From Drosophila persimilis (Eukaryota; Arthropoda; Insecta; Diptera; Drosophilidae): a DNA stretch of 64,000 nucleotides. Shown here in pieces: positions 38,201 through 50,168 of the stretch. The stretch is from positions 27,156,001-27,220,000 of the forward strand of contig NW_020825288.1 in the NCBI RefSeq assembly GCF_003286085.1, read 5' to 3'. Within the stretch, counting starts at the first letter, position 1; each line of letters starts with the position of its first letter. Both the position numbers and the translations under genes were made by a program. The notes under the pieces were generated by a model, which was given only the letters and a program-made list of their open reading frames with translations, was not told the DNA's origin and did no database searches.

Positions 38201-41200
38201 CTCTGTTGTTCCGTTCCCTGCTCTACTGTACGTTCTACTGTCCGCTGTCCGTTGTCCGTTGTCTGCTGTCCGCCGCTTGACTGTCTGTCAGTGCATTGAA
38301 CCCTCTGTTTTGCAGGCCGTCCCGCCGCTTACCAGATTAGTGCTGGTCTCTAAATAATTTTCCGTGTAGATATAGCAGATATAAATGTATGCCATGTGCA
38401 TTCAGAAAACAATTTGCCTGAGACGTTGTTTCGTTTTATGGTCCATGGAAATGTGTTAATCATTGTCATTGATTGCCATTGCAATGCCGATTGGCGTCTC
38501 TTTGATTTCCCATTTTTCCATGACTGACTTTCCCGCTGTGTGTGGAAAATGATTAATCTTTCTTTCCATCCATCCAACCGTCCGTCTGTCGAGATTTGTT
38601 TCCTTCTTTCGATCTATTATATTGTAAAACAAATCAAATTAAATTCCAAAGGTGCGACTGGCTGGCTGCATTGGGCGCCTGCCTTGGGGATTGAGCTGTT
38701 GGGCCCCCTTTTGTTTGAGGGGTGTGCGGGGTGGGGGGTGGGGTGTGGTGGGGGTTGTGTAAGCGGCGGAAATCATGACAGTTGATTCGGTTTATGGCAT
38801 TGTCTACAACAGTACGGCGATCATTATACGCTTGAATTCCTTTGTACAAAGCACCGTATACCGTGATACCGTATACATGTTGATATTAATTATTTTTACG
38901 GCGTAACCCCATTTCGAGGGACTTCGAAGAAGAAATTTAACCAATAATTATATATAATATAAGAAATGTGTGCCTTCTGCGTTGCCAAGTCAACATTTAT
39001 GTATGTAAATATTTGCACAAAACTCATTTGTATGAGAAATAGTCAACAAATTTTCGTGGGGCATGACCCATTGAGGCGAGGCCGCAAAAAGGAAATCACA
39101 GAAAATTTGCCTGCGTCAATGTAATGCCTGTTGACACGGAAATAAGTTTGGCAGCAGAGCGGAGTTCCCTTAGCAACGTCATGTATGTATAGATACAGAT
39201 ACAGAGATACGGATACAGTGCCTCCTGGTGCCTGGTGCCTGAATGAGAAGAGCATTTTGATCGGGAGGAGCAGCCCCAGTCGGGAATGGAATATATTAGA
39301 AAGTCCTTTCGCTTTCGCACAGCCATAGACATAGCCATAGCCATAGCTTCTCCCGCTTGCAAATTAATCAATACAAATTTATTAATTACATATTTAAAAG
39401 AAAGACACAGACAACTTTCGCTGCTGCTGCAATTCTGGCAATGGATATGGATATGGATATGGGCTCTGCTCGCAAAAATTTACGGAGCCAAAGCCAGCCA
39501 ATCCCACAGTTTAAGCATACCCATACGCATATACATAATAATAAAAGTGCCACAAACAACATGCCACATGCATGTGGCTGCAACTTTTCCTCTCGCGCCA
39601 GCACACACTTTCCTTTGCCACAGCTCTAATCGATAATTATTCATCAGGCATCGGGCATCGGGCAAACACTATCGATAATTGACAATCTAGCGCGGTGGCT
39701 TAGAGAAGCATATTTCCACCAGAGAGAGATGGAAACTGCAGCTCTCCGCAGAGTTGGAGTTGGAGTTGGAGTCGGAGTCCAATTATGAATTTTCATCGTG
39801 TATTCCCATGGCTGCTCGCTCCTGAGCGAGTGGAGTGACTTTTGAGATGTTGATTCGGAAGAGGGGCATTGGATTCCATTAATCAAAAACACCTCAGTGA
39901 TACACGATACTCACACACCTTCTATGACTCCTATGCCACCCGCTGTGGCATCTTCAGAGCTGCGTCACGTCACGCTCCTCCCTCCTGCTGACAGCGCCTG
40001 GAACACTGGCGAATGCCAAAGGAAGTGGAGAGTGCGTGGAGCTCCAGAGCTGGCATTCAAATTTCAGTTGAATGATGGCTTTCTTTATCTGGGAAATGCG
40101 AGAGGGAGCAAGGGGTGGTGGTAATTCCCAGGTGGAAGCTAAAGGCTATCATAGTTGGGGCTTGGATTCATTGGAATTGTTAAATCTTTAGACGACTATA
40201 ATCCTAAACAGAGATTATACAGAGGAAACACTCTATCCAGCGACTCTTTCTGAAATGCCTAGCCAATCAGCACTTTCGGATGAGCGGCGTAATCATTCTA
40301 GAGATCTTCCTCTGTAGATATATCCAACTCTCAAGCCACATTTCTATGGATCATATCGATGGGCTTTCTCCATCTACATTAATGTTGATTCATCCTAATG
40401 CTGCCACATGCCACAGATTATTAGTTTTGCTGAAAAGAGCTTTGGAGTGGTGGAAATCGAACGGTAAACGGTAAACCGCGCTTGAGCGATCTCCTGCCAC
40501 TCCAGTGCCGCTCCCCCTCCTGCAGCATGCCGCATGCCCCAATGGCTTTGGGGGAAAGCAGCAGATTCTTCAATATTTCTGGTCTTTTGTTTGCTTTGCT
40601 TTTGGGAAGCAGCAACAATTATAATGAATGGATTGGTGGACTGGCTCTAATCAACGTTTTTAGGTAAATCACAAAATAGGAAGGGGGAGGGGGAGAGACA
40701 ATCATCCACAGGAACAACAACATCATCATCACAGCTACAATAGAGGAAAACCGCACACAATTTTCGTGCTTCAGTTGAAATTTTCATTAAGTTTTTGTGT
40801 CTGTAATTGTGTGTGTGTGTGTTTGTGTGTTTGCGGTTGCACGAAGCTCTGTCTGCAGACTGGACCGATGAAACAAAAGGAAGCAACAGTGTGGCACTGC
40901 CGCGCTGCAGCGTAATGAGCCCTGAGGCCGAACAAGCCCCCAAAATAAAAATCATAATAAATGAGCAGCAAACAAAAGAGAAGCAGAAGCAGAAGCAGAA
41001 ACGGAGAGCCACAGTGCAGCGTGCACCAGAGAGAAACACTAAACAATTACCCGGACATCTGCATGGAGCAGTGGCAGTGGCAGGGGCAGCACTGGCAGTG
41101 GCAGGGGCACCACTGGCAGTGGCAGGGGCACCACTGGCAGTGGCAGTGGCAGAGTGAATAACGAATCAAGTGGAACAACCAGCCAGCCAACCCACTGGAC

Positions 41201-44200
41201 TGGACAGAAGAGTGAATCCAACTCCTGCCTCCGATGTACAGGTGCAGTGCAGCATGACATGGCTGCTGCCTTGCCTGCCTCATGGTTTATGGACCAATCA
41301 TAAAAGCTAGTCTCCGCTCCCCTCCGCTGGCAGTAAATTGTGGATTTTTATTGCATGATCGGTCAGAAGGGAGGAGTGGAGCGGAGCGGAGAGGGGCATT
41401 CCATTCCATTCCATTCCAAGTGAAAATCTCTCAGTGGTGACCCTTTAATGGCAGGGAAAACCCACAACCAGACTCCGCTTGCCTTGCAACCTTTCTCTCT
41501 GTCCCTGTGGCATACACAAAGTGAATCACAAGTCCCACAGCTTGAGCACACAGTCCAAACAGAGTCATAAAAATCAATTGCAATTAATCAAGTTGCATGT
41601 GTTTTGTTTTTTTGTTTAGTTGCAACCCCTGTTGCAACCTCAACGGCAGCGGCAACAGGCAACTTCATTATAAAACGACATGAGGCATCCGCCCAGCCTC
41701 CGAGAGAAGACATGCCTCTGTCTGTGGCACTCCTCTTTGCTGCTTTGGTCAGGCATTAGCCAAAAAACAAATTAGCTTTTGAGCCGCCAGACGGTAAGAC
41801 TTCCATCTACCATCCACCATCCAATCTCTTCAGAGACTTGTCTTTTCCTCGCTCGAAGCACCAGACAGAGTTGACAGCAAGGCAGACGGAGACGGAGATT
41901 TTCTTGATGAAATTGAAACTTTTGTTACCGTTGGAATCTCCTCCGAGACGTAAGCTTCTTAATGCTCCAAATGCTCTTTGCTTTGCTCCAAATGCGGCAG
42001 ACTCGCTTTCCCACATGCTGTCAATACTCGAAAAACTTTAACCACTTTTCCACCGAGCAGTGGGTGGGGAGGGGGGGAAAGAGGGTAGATGAAGATCTTT
42101 CGATTTCCACTTTTACTCGTGTGAAGCAAAATGCATTTTTGACAGTTGGTTAATTAGAAAACTGTCGTAATGAATTCCCGCCGCTGACGTCTATGAAGAT
42201 TAGGAGGAGGAGGAGCTTGTCAATGTCTTCAGTGGGGTTTTTCCTTATTAATACGGGATAAAGTTTTAATTAGAGATTAAATACAGAAATATAATAGCAC
42301 AAGAAACTGCGCAAACCCTTTCGTCGGCGGCGAGGCTGGCTGGAAGCTTTTTCGGCGGCTCTCTCGCCGATCTGCTTCGTGCTCTCAATAATTCGCCCTC
42401 CCTCGCTCGTTCTTTGCTTTGCGATCTCAAGTGCGCGCTCGCTCGCTCCTGCGGTGATTGGGAATTCGCCCAGAAGCGAATTTGCCTTCGCTCTCCTGTG
42501 CTGATTGGGAATTCGCCTAGAAGCGAATTCGCCCTCTCTCCTCTCTCGCCCTTAGCAAAAACACAGCCCAGCAAAACTTCTTCGAATCTTCGAACCTCCC
42601 CGAACATCTGGAGATCTGTAAAGGGGTGGCAACGCATCTGATGAAACACTAGAAAGTTCATGAAATTTCATAATGTTTAGCGTACCTATTTTTGTTGCTG
42701 TAATAATAATAAAAATTGAGTGTCTATCGAAAAATGTGGAAAGGCAAAAAATGTCGAACTTGGACTTGGGCCACGCCCACTTGGTGTAATAATTAATTGG
42801 TGGAAAGGCGTTTGGGAAAGCGATGGATAGATCGTATGTTTGTGGTGTGTGTGTGTGGAAACAATTATCACAGCAGTTAAGGAAAGAAAGGAAATAGCAA
42901 AAGAAATAAACGAAAAAAAAAATAGAGAGGAAAGACGAAAATACCCTAAAGCCCCGTGACGACGCAGAAGAAGTGGCAGAGAGGCAGAAAGCCCGTCGAT
43001 ACCAAACACCAACTAAACTAAGACTATAACTAAAACTAAAACTAAATCAGAGCGACAACTATCACTTTGAGTCGAGTATTTTTCAGCGGGAATATGCATC
43101 GAGACCCCGAACAACTTTTACCCGAAAAAAGGTTGTTTTTCGAAATTCACTCCCAGCTTCCCAGCGTCCCAGCTGCTTGCAACATCTTGCACCTACCTTT
43201 CGCCTAGACTCAGTGCCTCAGCCCCCTGTTCTCCGATCCTCCCATCCTCCTATCCTCCTGTGCTCTGTCGTCGATATACATTAATTTTTGTCATCACCAA
43301 AAGACCAGACAAAGCCACAGGATAGGCCACTCTTCAGAGCCACCTGCACTCCTGCACTCGCAGGCACTCGGGCCTCGGCGGTTTGGCCTCCACCTGGCTA
43401 GCGGTCAGGTTTTGTCGCAGTGCCCCCCCAGGCTCTTTGTGTGTGAAAGGTTTTTCTCAGTTAAGATCACTTTACCCAGGGGGCAGGGGGCCACGAGGCA
43501 GGAGGGGGTGACACTTTTCCATTCGCCACAGTTCGATTTGGCTCATATTTCAATTTGAAGGAAAATTGAGAGGTTCCCAGGGGAAAAGTCAAACTCAAAA
43601 ACAACGAAAACAGCAAGTGGGTTAAAAAAGAATTAACCCATGGGGCTGTACGGGTGGGACACACTCCCTAGGCCCAAGGGAGAAGCCAAAGAAAGTACCT
43701 GGTAATCGGAAGCCAGACACAGCGTGACACTTTCTCCGGTAGAACACAGAACCCACAGGCCATGCATGAGTGGGGGGTATGCAGAGAGGAGCGGTGCCAC
43801 ACCGAAGGAGTCAAGTGGCTTGACCTTTGCATTGGCTTCACTGGGGGATTGGTGGATTGCCCGCAGTGGATAATGGCATGGTAATTAGCCATAAACCATA
43901 ACCCAGTTAAGTTGGAGGCCATTAGGATTGTCAGCATATCGCTGCCAGCAGCAATAGCATTGGCCAGAGCATGATGCCTGATCACATGATGCACCGGGCG
44001 GGGGGAGGGAGGGGGGCATGGGGCATAAGGCATACCGCCGCATGTGGCGGCAGCAACTTTCGCTTTCCACTCGATCGGGCCGCCACAAAAGATGCCGGGT
44101 CGCCGCAAAGTACTAGTACAATGCACATGCCGCATGTGGCATGAGAGTGTGGCGTCTCTGGTTGCCGGTGCGGTGCGGTGCGGTGGCTTAACTGTTTAAA

Positions 44201-47200
44201 TAATTATTACTTGTTCGTCACTTGCGCAAAAATTGCCCGTTTACCGTTGCTCTGTTAGTTTTTCCTCTGGCCAAAAAAAGAAAATAATGAAAACAAGTCT
44301 TTGTCTGGGAAGAGAGGTGTTCACGCTCCGCTGCCGGTCCTAACAAGCCTTTTGAAGACATTTTAATAAGAACACTGTTAAAGAGAGATGGAGAGAGTGT
44401 GGAGTGTGTGTGTGTGTGCGTGCGTGTGGTGACAGTTATGATCACAATTACCCCACACACCAACTCAAGCCGAACTCTGCCTGCTGCTCTGCCTGCTGAT
44501 TTCCCACCACACCTCTACACAAAACTATGTTAAACGGAAGGTGAGGCACTAATTGGGCTATGCGCATAGGTATAGGTCCTGCAGCGGCAGCTTTCACGCA
44601 CATGCATACCCTCTTATTATCATGCCTTGCTTTGAATACACCTCATATCTCATCCTCTCTCACTCTCATTCTCTCTTCAAAAGCAGTTCTCACACTTTAA
44701 AACCTCTGCTGCTGCCGCTGCCGGTGCCGCTGCTGCTGCTGCTGCGACACCAAACATTTAACGGTTATTTTGCCTCTGCGGCTTGCGCTTTGACGCTTTG
44801 TCATGTTTAGCACGGCTGTTGCTCTTCCTCTCCCGCTCCCACTTATTTCGGGGGAAGAGAAAACAATGAAGCAGTGCCTGGCTGTGTAATTAATTAGGCA
44901 CCGCACCGCACCGACGCTCCATGCTCTCTTCCGGCAGAGGCGCAGCAATTGGGTTGCACTTTTTCCACCAGGCAGGAAGAGGCGTGCGCCCGTCTTCTTC
45001 GTTTCAGAAAGCTTTCCAACATTTAATTGAATCGCCATCACTTAATCATAGGTCGGTCTTCAGGGCTGGGGGGTTATCTGTGGCTTTCTTTCTCATTGCT
45101 CCTGCCCTTCGGTGGCTCATTTTCGGATTATAATTACTATTACAGCAGAGTTTCTTGATTGTTACATTTGTGGCATTCCCTAAGTATCGTCGTAAGCTGC
45201 AGTAATCGACAGTAATTACAATGCAATTTTGGTTAATTACCTCCAAAGACGAACCAAACTTACTTTACTCTCACTTTCCTGCGGTGGTCGGGGCAGTGCG
45301 TGGCTAGATGGTCCATAAAAACGCAGTCTTTTTAGCTTACTGAAAGCTCCAGTGATTTGAATGGTCTTTGGCTTTCCGTGCCAGAGGGGGCATGTGCCAC
45401 AGCAGTCGGTAGTAGACGGTCTTGACGGCTGCTGCTTTTGCTGCGGCAGAGTTTAATTGACGTCTCATGCTGGGGGGCTGGGGGCTGTGGAAATGCATTC
45501 ACAGAAACCATTCACAGATATATCGTACAGATATGTACCCCCCACCCCCAGCCGATAGCCGCCGCTACAGCAACAGCAACAACGGTAAAAGCACGCTAGG
45601 CGGCACGCTTGCGCGATTAACAATTTCATTGAAAATGTGCCCCACAATGGGGAGGGGGGGAAAGCAAAAGATATAGGGATTTGGCAATTTTATCTACCAA
45701 AAATCATTTCAATTGGATAATTATTACACAAGTCATTACTTTGATGGAAACCCAAAGGCTGTCTATCATCTCCGATCCGGACTGTGGCTGGGTTTCGGAC
45801 CAGAGCTAACGTGGGGCCACACAGAGCCTAGCATTTCTTCCAGCCTTTTGTTTCAAGCCAGTGTGGCATTGCAATTCTTTCAGCTGAATTTCCACTTAAT
45901 TGCAATGCGGCTTGAAGCAGAGAGAAGTAGAGACAGCGAGAGAAAGAGAGAGAGAGATGCATCTTGCCGTGACTCCTAATGCCCATTGAGTGCTCATCCA
46001 GCCAGAGCCATAGCAAAAGCAAAAGCTCTCGCTCTCCGTCTCCCTGCGTGATGACGTTTAGACACAGACATTAAGTGCAATTCCTCTTCTCTCTCTATCT
46101 CTCTCTCATAATTTGCCACTGGCCGAAAGCAGAGAGCGTGGAAATTGTCTGCACTTTATGCACTGTGCCATAACAATTACTGTGCGCGCGTTCGCGGAAA
46201 ACCCAAAGAATGTGTTTGTAATTAATGAGTTTTCCTTTTTCTCTTTGTCTTGCAGGGTGCTCAGGCCTCCGGGCGGCGGTTCCAGCGACATCTTCGGATC
46301 GGATATGCCGCAGACCCCCAGGAACGTGAAGAACCGCATGGTGTCCAACATATTCTCCGTCGAGAAGGACAATAGCGTGAAGAATACTGGTAAGTGGAAG
46401 GACGGAGATGGAAGTCCCAATAACCCCCCACCCCAATAGCTGTGCTCCCCATCCATGTCCAGTGGCCCCCCGAAAAAAGCTTATTTATTTGTGCTTTCCT
46501 TTCCCTTTGTGTTTTGTGATGTGGGGGGGGAACCCCATCCCCCCTTGGAGATGCTTATTGAAATGTCTATCGTTTTCTTGTTCTCGTTCTCCCCCCTCTC
46601 CTTCTTTTGCTCCCCCCGCTCTACTGTTTTCTCTCTTTTTTGTCTTTTCTACGTATCTTTGCAGTACGACAAGGAGCTCACAGATTCTATTTCATTGGTA
46701 CTTGAGAATACATACTCCCTATATATGTTGTTTGTCATTCATTTCTTTCCGTTGTTGTTGTTCATTTCGTTGCTAATTTCGTGTGTTCCCCAAAATGCAA
46801 GTTCCCTCCGTTGGAGCAGCACCTAAATCCCACCACGCCATCACTGAAACACTTGTCCGTAATCCATAATCCACAGTACCCAAAAGGAGGAGGGAGATCA
46901 TCTCCGAAACACTGCAAAAACCAGTTTCCCACACTCGACCACACGCCACCTCCACCACCACCTCCTCCTCCTCCACCTCCTCCTCCTTGCATCTGCTGAT
47001 GACATTTTGAATGCATTCAGATACTAGAGGCGGAGCAAAAACCACACTCAAGGCAATCCATTCACTCCACTCACCCACTCACCCACTGATCCACTGTTGT
47101 CCACTCTTGTACCTCCTCCCACTCTGTTTCGTAGAACAATAACCAAACTTTACCGCTCGAACCAACAATCCACTAATTTCGAATATCTTTTGTTTCTTTT

Positions 47201-48932
47201 TGTTATTCCTCGTGTTTGTTTTTCCTCCGTTTGGTGATCGTTTTCATTGATGATGATGATGATGATGCTGTACTACAGGTGATAATCCGCGTCGCGGCCA
47301 GAAGCCCGTCGACTCACACTCTCGACTCTTTGGGGAGCCCATGCGCCCCATCACACCCGGCAAGAACCACATGAAGAGCAGCATTCCCTTTGGCCAGAAC
47401 ACAGAGACAGCCGCTGCTGCCCAGAAGCTGCTGACCAACGGCAGCAGCACCGCCAACACCACCAATGGACACCAATACAATGGCAAGAGCGGATCCGTGT
47501 CCTCGGCCTCGTCGTCAGTGTCGTCCTCGACCGAGAACCTCAAGATGAACAGTGGCTCCCGATCAGGTAATACACACCACACACCCCACACCCCACCCAC
47601 CTTTAGGGCTTCGATCAAAAACAAACACAACTACAAGTAGAAACGCAGAAAAGTAGTCCAAGTTTCGTACGTCAAAGACTTGGGAGCCCACATTTGCTGG
47701 GGTTTTTGGTTCAGTAGTCAGTAGTCTCACACGAGGCACAACGAACGAAATAGAATCTCACATCGGTCTCTGATTATTATTTTTGGTTATTTTTTTTGGT
47801 TGTGTGACAAAAAAACAACAAAAAAGTGTGTGGAAATATAAGTAAAAATTCTGTTTAATATTTTCTAAAACATACGGGGCTTTTTGTCGCCTGGCACATG
47901 CACAACTAAAATCGAAACGAAAAACAAAATAAATTCTTGCATCGAATCGAATCGAATCGTATCGCATCATCGGTGGTCGTTTGTCCGGGCTTCTTGCAAC
48001 AGTCTACATACGCAATATGAGCAGTGAGTATCAGAACCAGTAGTGCCAGTACCATTACAAGTCCTGTCCTGCCTGCATCCCACCTGCATCCTGGCATCCT
48101 GGCATCCTTCATCCATCCCCTTCATCCGCCTGCCATTAGGTGTGGAAGATAACGAGAAATCGAAACAAACTAAAACCGATACAGCCGGGTGTCCCCTGAC
48201 ACCGGTAGCAAGTGCAGCTGCACCCCCACCAGCCGACGTTCTTGGCATCGACCTGCCGTGCCTGGACCTCGAAGTTGGTGACGTGCCAAAGGACAACGAG
48301 ATCTACACGGAGACCGGCAAGCACGACGTAAACATTCAGACGCGCCGAGACTCGGGAAGCAACGTAGAGCAGCCCCACTCGCTGGAAAAGATGCGCAGCA
48401 CCGCAAATCTCAAGGAGCCCTTGGCCCTCTGCCCGGATTATGTGAAGGAGGTGCATGGTCCGTGCAATGCACGTAATCCCATCACCGGCCTGGGCCTCAA
48501 CGGGGACGGAGTGGGTGGCCTCAAGCCCGTGAAGCAGAAGATTCGAGGTCGAGCTCCTACACCTACACCGACACCTGCACTTTTGCTCCACCTGAGCGAT
48601 CTCTGGAGGATCGTAGATCTCTTGGGAGGAGTATCCTCCAAAGATCGCCTTAGCTTCCACAAGTAGATTGAGAATGCGCTTAGAATTAGCTAGGCTTAGC
48701 CTACACTGCAATCTGCCATTTTAGTGCCTTACTAATCCCCATTTATTTTGTTCTCTACTCAACAGAGGGAAATCCCGTGACCGGCGAGGGATACAGGGCC
48801 GGAGGAACGGACTACATTAAGGCCGCCGGCTCGACCAATAGCGGCAGCGTCGGCAACGGGGACAACGGTGGCAATTCGGTGGTCAACAAGAACCGTGTGC
48901 CCCCGGGCGGCTACTCGTCGGGACTCTGGTAA
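23194..48932 (+). CDS. Jupiter: Jupiter, microtubule-associated protein (HN1/JPT family)
   Basis: Coding exons: alternative first exons 23194-23237 and 37084-37145; shared exon 46256-46389; optional micro-exon 46665-46697; shared exon 47279-47566; probable cassette 48140-48547; last exon 48766-48932 (stop TAA). The core protein reads [20 protein letters not shown], then [19 protein letters not shown], a Ser-rich tract, GNPVTGEGY, and ends [10 protein letters not shown]. Every junction keeps frame. Jupiter binds and stabilises microtubules along their length. It is mostly unstructured, with short HN1-like PGG and NPVTG motifs and no enzymatic domain. Two widely spaced starts imply two promoters. 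The roughly 23-kb first intron carries no nested gene I can defend. Confidence 0.95.
32995..33031. repeat. GT microsatellite
   Basis: An ACACACATGTGTGTGTGTGT tract with a GTGCGTGT interruption, in the Jupiter intron. Confidence 0.8.
36360..36420 (+). promoter_or_regulatory. Possible TATA promoter for the proximal Jupiter isoform
   Basis: GTATAAAA at 36367-36374 lies about 700 nt before the proximal first coding exon, amid a GAGA- and CTC-rich stretch. No strong initiator is seen at the expected distance, so this is only a candidate. Confidence 0.25.
37084..37145 (+). CDS. Jupiter: Jupiter alternative first coding exon, proximal isoform
   Basis: Encodes [20 protein letters not shown] plus two nucleotides before gtaag. 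Spliced to 46256 it gives …[10 protein letters not shown]. This is the N-terminus I know for the common Drosophila Jupiter isoform. Confidence 0.95.
41069..41152. repeat. 21-bp minisatellite, about four units
   Basis: Tandem CACTGGCAGTGGCAGGGGCA units with small variants, inside the Jupiter intron. It is open in several frames but shows no gene context. Confidence 0.8.
42455..42546. repeat. 47-bp direct duplication containing palindromes
   Basis: TGATTGGGAATTCGCC plus AGAAGCGAATT occurs at 42455 and again at 42502. The second copy holds a perfect foldback, GAATTCGC/GCGAATTC, with a 6-nt loop (42509-42530). It lies in the Jupiter intron. Confidence 0.75.
46256..46389 (+). CDS. Jupiter: Jupiter shared exon
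   Basis: Acceptor tcttgcag before 46256; donor gtaagtgg at 46390. Encodes the [10 protein letters not shown] and [13 protein letters not shown] segment common to both first exons. Ends in phase 1. Confidence 0.95.
46665..46697 (+). CDS. Jupiter: Jupiter optional 33-nt micro-exon
   Basis: Acceptor tttgcag, donor gtacttg. Encodes [11 protein letters not shown] and keeps phase 1 on both sides, so inclusion inserts 11 residues between the shared exons. The same insertion exists in a D. melanogaster Jupiter isoform as I recall it. Confidence 0.85.
46937..46990. repeat. CCT/CCA-rich pyrimidine tract
   Basis: Imperfect CCACCT/CCTCCT repeat in the Jupiter intron between the micro-exon and the next shared exon. 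Confidence 0.7.
47279..47566 (+). CDS. Jupiter: Jupiter shared exon (Ser-rich)
   Basis: Acceptor actacag, donor gtaatac. Encodes [33 protein letters not shown] and a Ser-rich stretch ([12 protein letters not shown]). 96 codons, phase 1 in and out. Confidence 0.95.
48140..48547 (+). CDS. Jupiter: Probable Jupiter cassette exon (136 codons)
   Basis: After a ccattag acceptor, the frame that continues from the previous exon (phase 1) stays open for more than 500 nt: [13 protein letters not shown], then [16 protein letters not shown], then [14 protein letters not shown]. The last part resembles the GNPVTGEGY repeat of the next exon. A phase-1 exit at 48547 (…KQKIRG|) would join cleanly to 48766, but the donor there is a poor gtcgag. 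Alternatives are another donor or a terminal exon ending at the stop codon at 48664-48666. Confidence 0.6.
48766..48932 (+). CDS. Jupiter: Jupiter last coding exon
   Basis: Acceptor aacag before 48766. Encodes [13 protein letters not shown]… and the conserved C-terminus [10 protein letters not shown], then TAA. Confidence 0.95.
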
Positions 48933-49665
48933 TGGAAAGGGACGCTGCCCAAGTCCCAGCACAAGCGAGCGACATGGGGCGCCACAACACAACACCAAGA
49001 AGAGAAACAAACGACAAACAACAAAAAAAACACAGTTCTAATACCCACTACACCCCCTACATGATATATACGCGATTAACCAAACATACCAATACATTGC
49101 ACACATGGAGCATGGAAACTAGCATCGGCAGAAATCAGGCCTCATCAGCGAGCTGGAATTGAACAAGAAAGGGTTGGCAGCAGACACCACAACGGACACA
49201 AAACATTTGCTCAAATCGTTCAGCACTGCGTACTCAACAGCACACCTAATCAGCCGGCACTTTTGCAGCACTTTACTCCATAATTAACAGAAAAGATAAT
49301 TCTGTTATAAATGTCGTGTACCACAAGAACAGAACCCCAACCCTGCCCTGCAATGGAAAAAACCTTCTGGATTCTGGATGAATCGGAACGGAACACGTGC
49401 GGTGTCATGTGGGACACTCTTAATTATAGTTGCATCAATAATGTACTAATACTACACGCCGCGACACACATCTAAAACATTATATTTATACCAACCGCAT
49501 CATTGCCACCCACCCCCCTCACACCCATACACCCATACACCCAATACATACTCGTACATAATATACATTACATACATACATATTACATATGTAATTTAAC
49601 AGTACGCCTGCACGTACTAATTAAGTGTAAAAATACAAAGCGAATTCGAACCCGAATATTTGTTC

Positions 49666-49671
49666 AATAAA
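49666..49671 (+). terminator. Jupiter: Jupiter poly(A) signal
   Basis: AATAAA about 735 nt after the Jupiter stop, followed by a TTTTCG/TGTG-type downstream region. It is the first canonical signal after the stop codon that I noticed. Confidence 0.6.
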
Positions 49672-49689
49672 AATCTTTTCGTACATAAT

Positions 49690-50160
49690 GTGCATTGCAC
49701 AAGTTGCATTTCAAATCACGTTTTGAATATGGGCTTTGGCGGGCGATGGTGTCATTTGAATTCAATAAATCGATAGAAGCGATTTATCAGTTAGGCGCGA
49801 TGCCGCAAAGCTGGATTATTTTGCCACTATCAAAAGTCGCGGGGTACTGCTTATCTTTAAATATAGAAAAATTGTGGACATTTTTTTTCTCTGAACTCAG
49901 ACAATAAAAAGTGTCTTAATTTCATACACTTTCCTATTGGATTCATTAGAATTTTATCGCCAAAAATTTGCAGCATTAGGAATTATTGTATGTTATCTAT
50001 GGTATTTGATCAATAACCATACGAAGGTATTTTGAATTTTCGCTCTCAAATCGTACTAGCATTTAAGAACTTTTTGCTCATTCACCTTTAAACAATTTAA
50101 ATTTTTGGCGGTCAAGTTTGGTGGGAGTTGGTCTCTTGTTTTAGGCTTCGGCTTCGGCGT
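49690..50160. other. Intergenic AT-rich stretch
   Basis: Lies between Jupiter and the hAT element. It has a few CGAT words and no supportable gene. Confidence 0.5.
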
Positions 50161-50168
50161 ATTCCATA

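Larger units (their letters stand above)
37146..46255 (+). other. Jupiter intron, proximal part
   Basis: About 9 kb with no supportable gene. It contains CA runs (37275-37295, 40808-40835), a GGATAT tandem (39440-39462), the 41-kb minisatellite, the 42.45-kb duplicated palindrome and G-rich tracts (38720-38760). It ends in a pyrimidine tract and tgcag at 46255. Confidence 0.6.

Noticed and set aside
42266-42661. 131-codon minus-strand frame
   Set aside because: It covers the duplicated palindromic block inside a Jupiter intron. Composition is GA/CT-rich and nothing resembles a protein family.
23238-46255. Nested genes within the large Jupiter intron
   Set aside because: All open frames checked are microsatellite-derived or short, and none shows a domain or consistent splicing to a neighbour.
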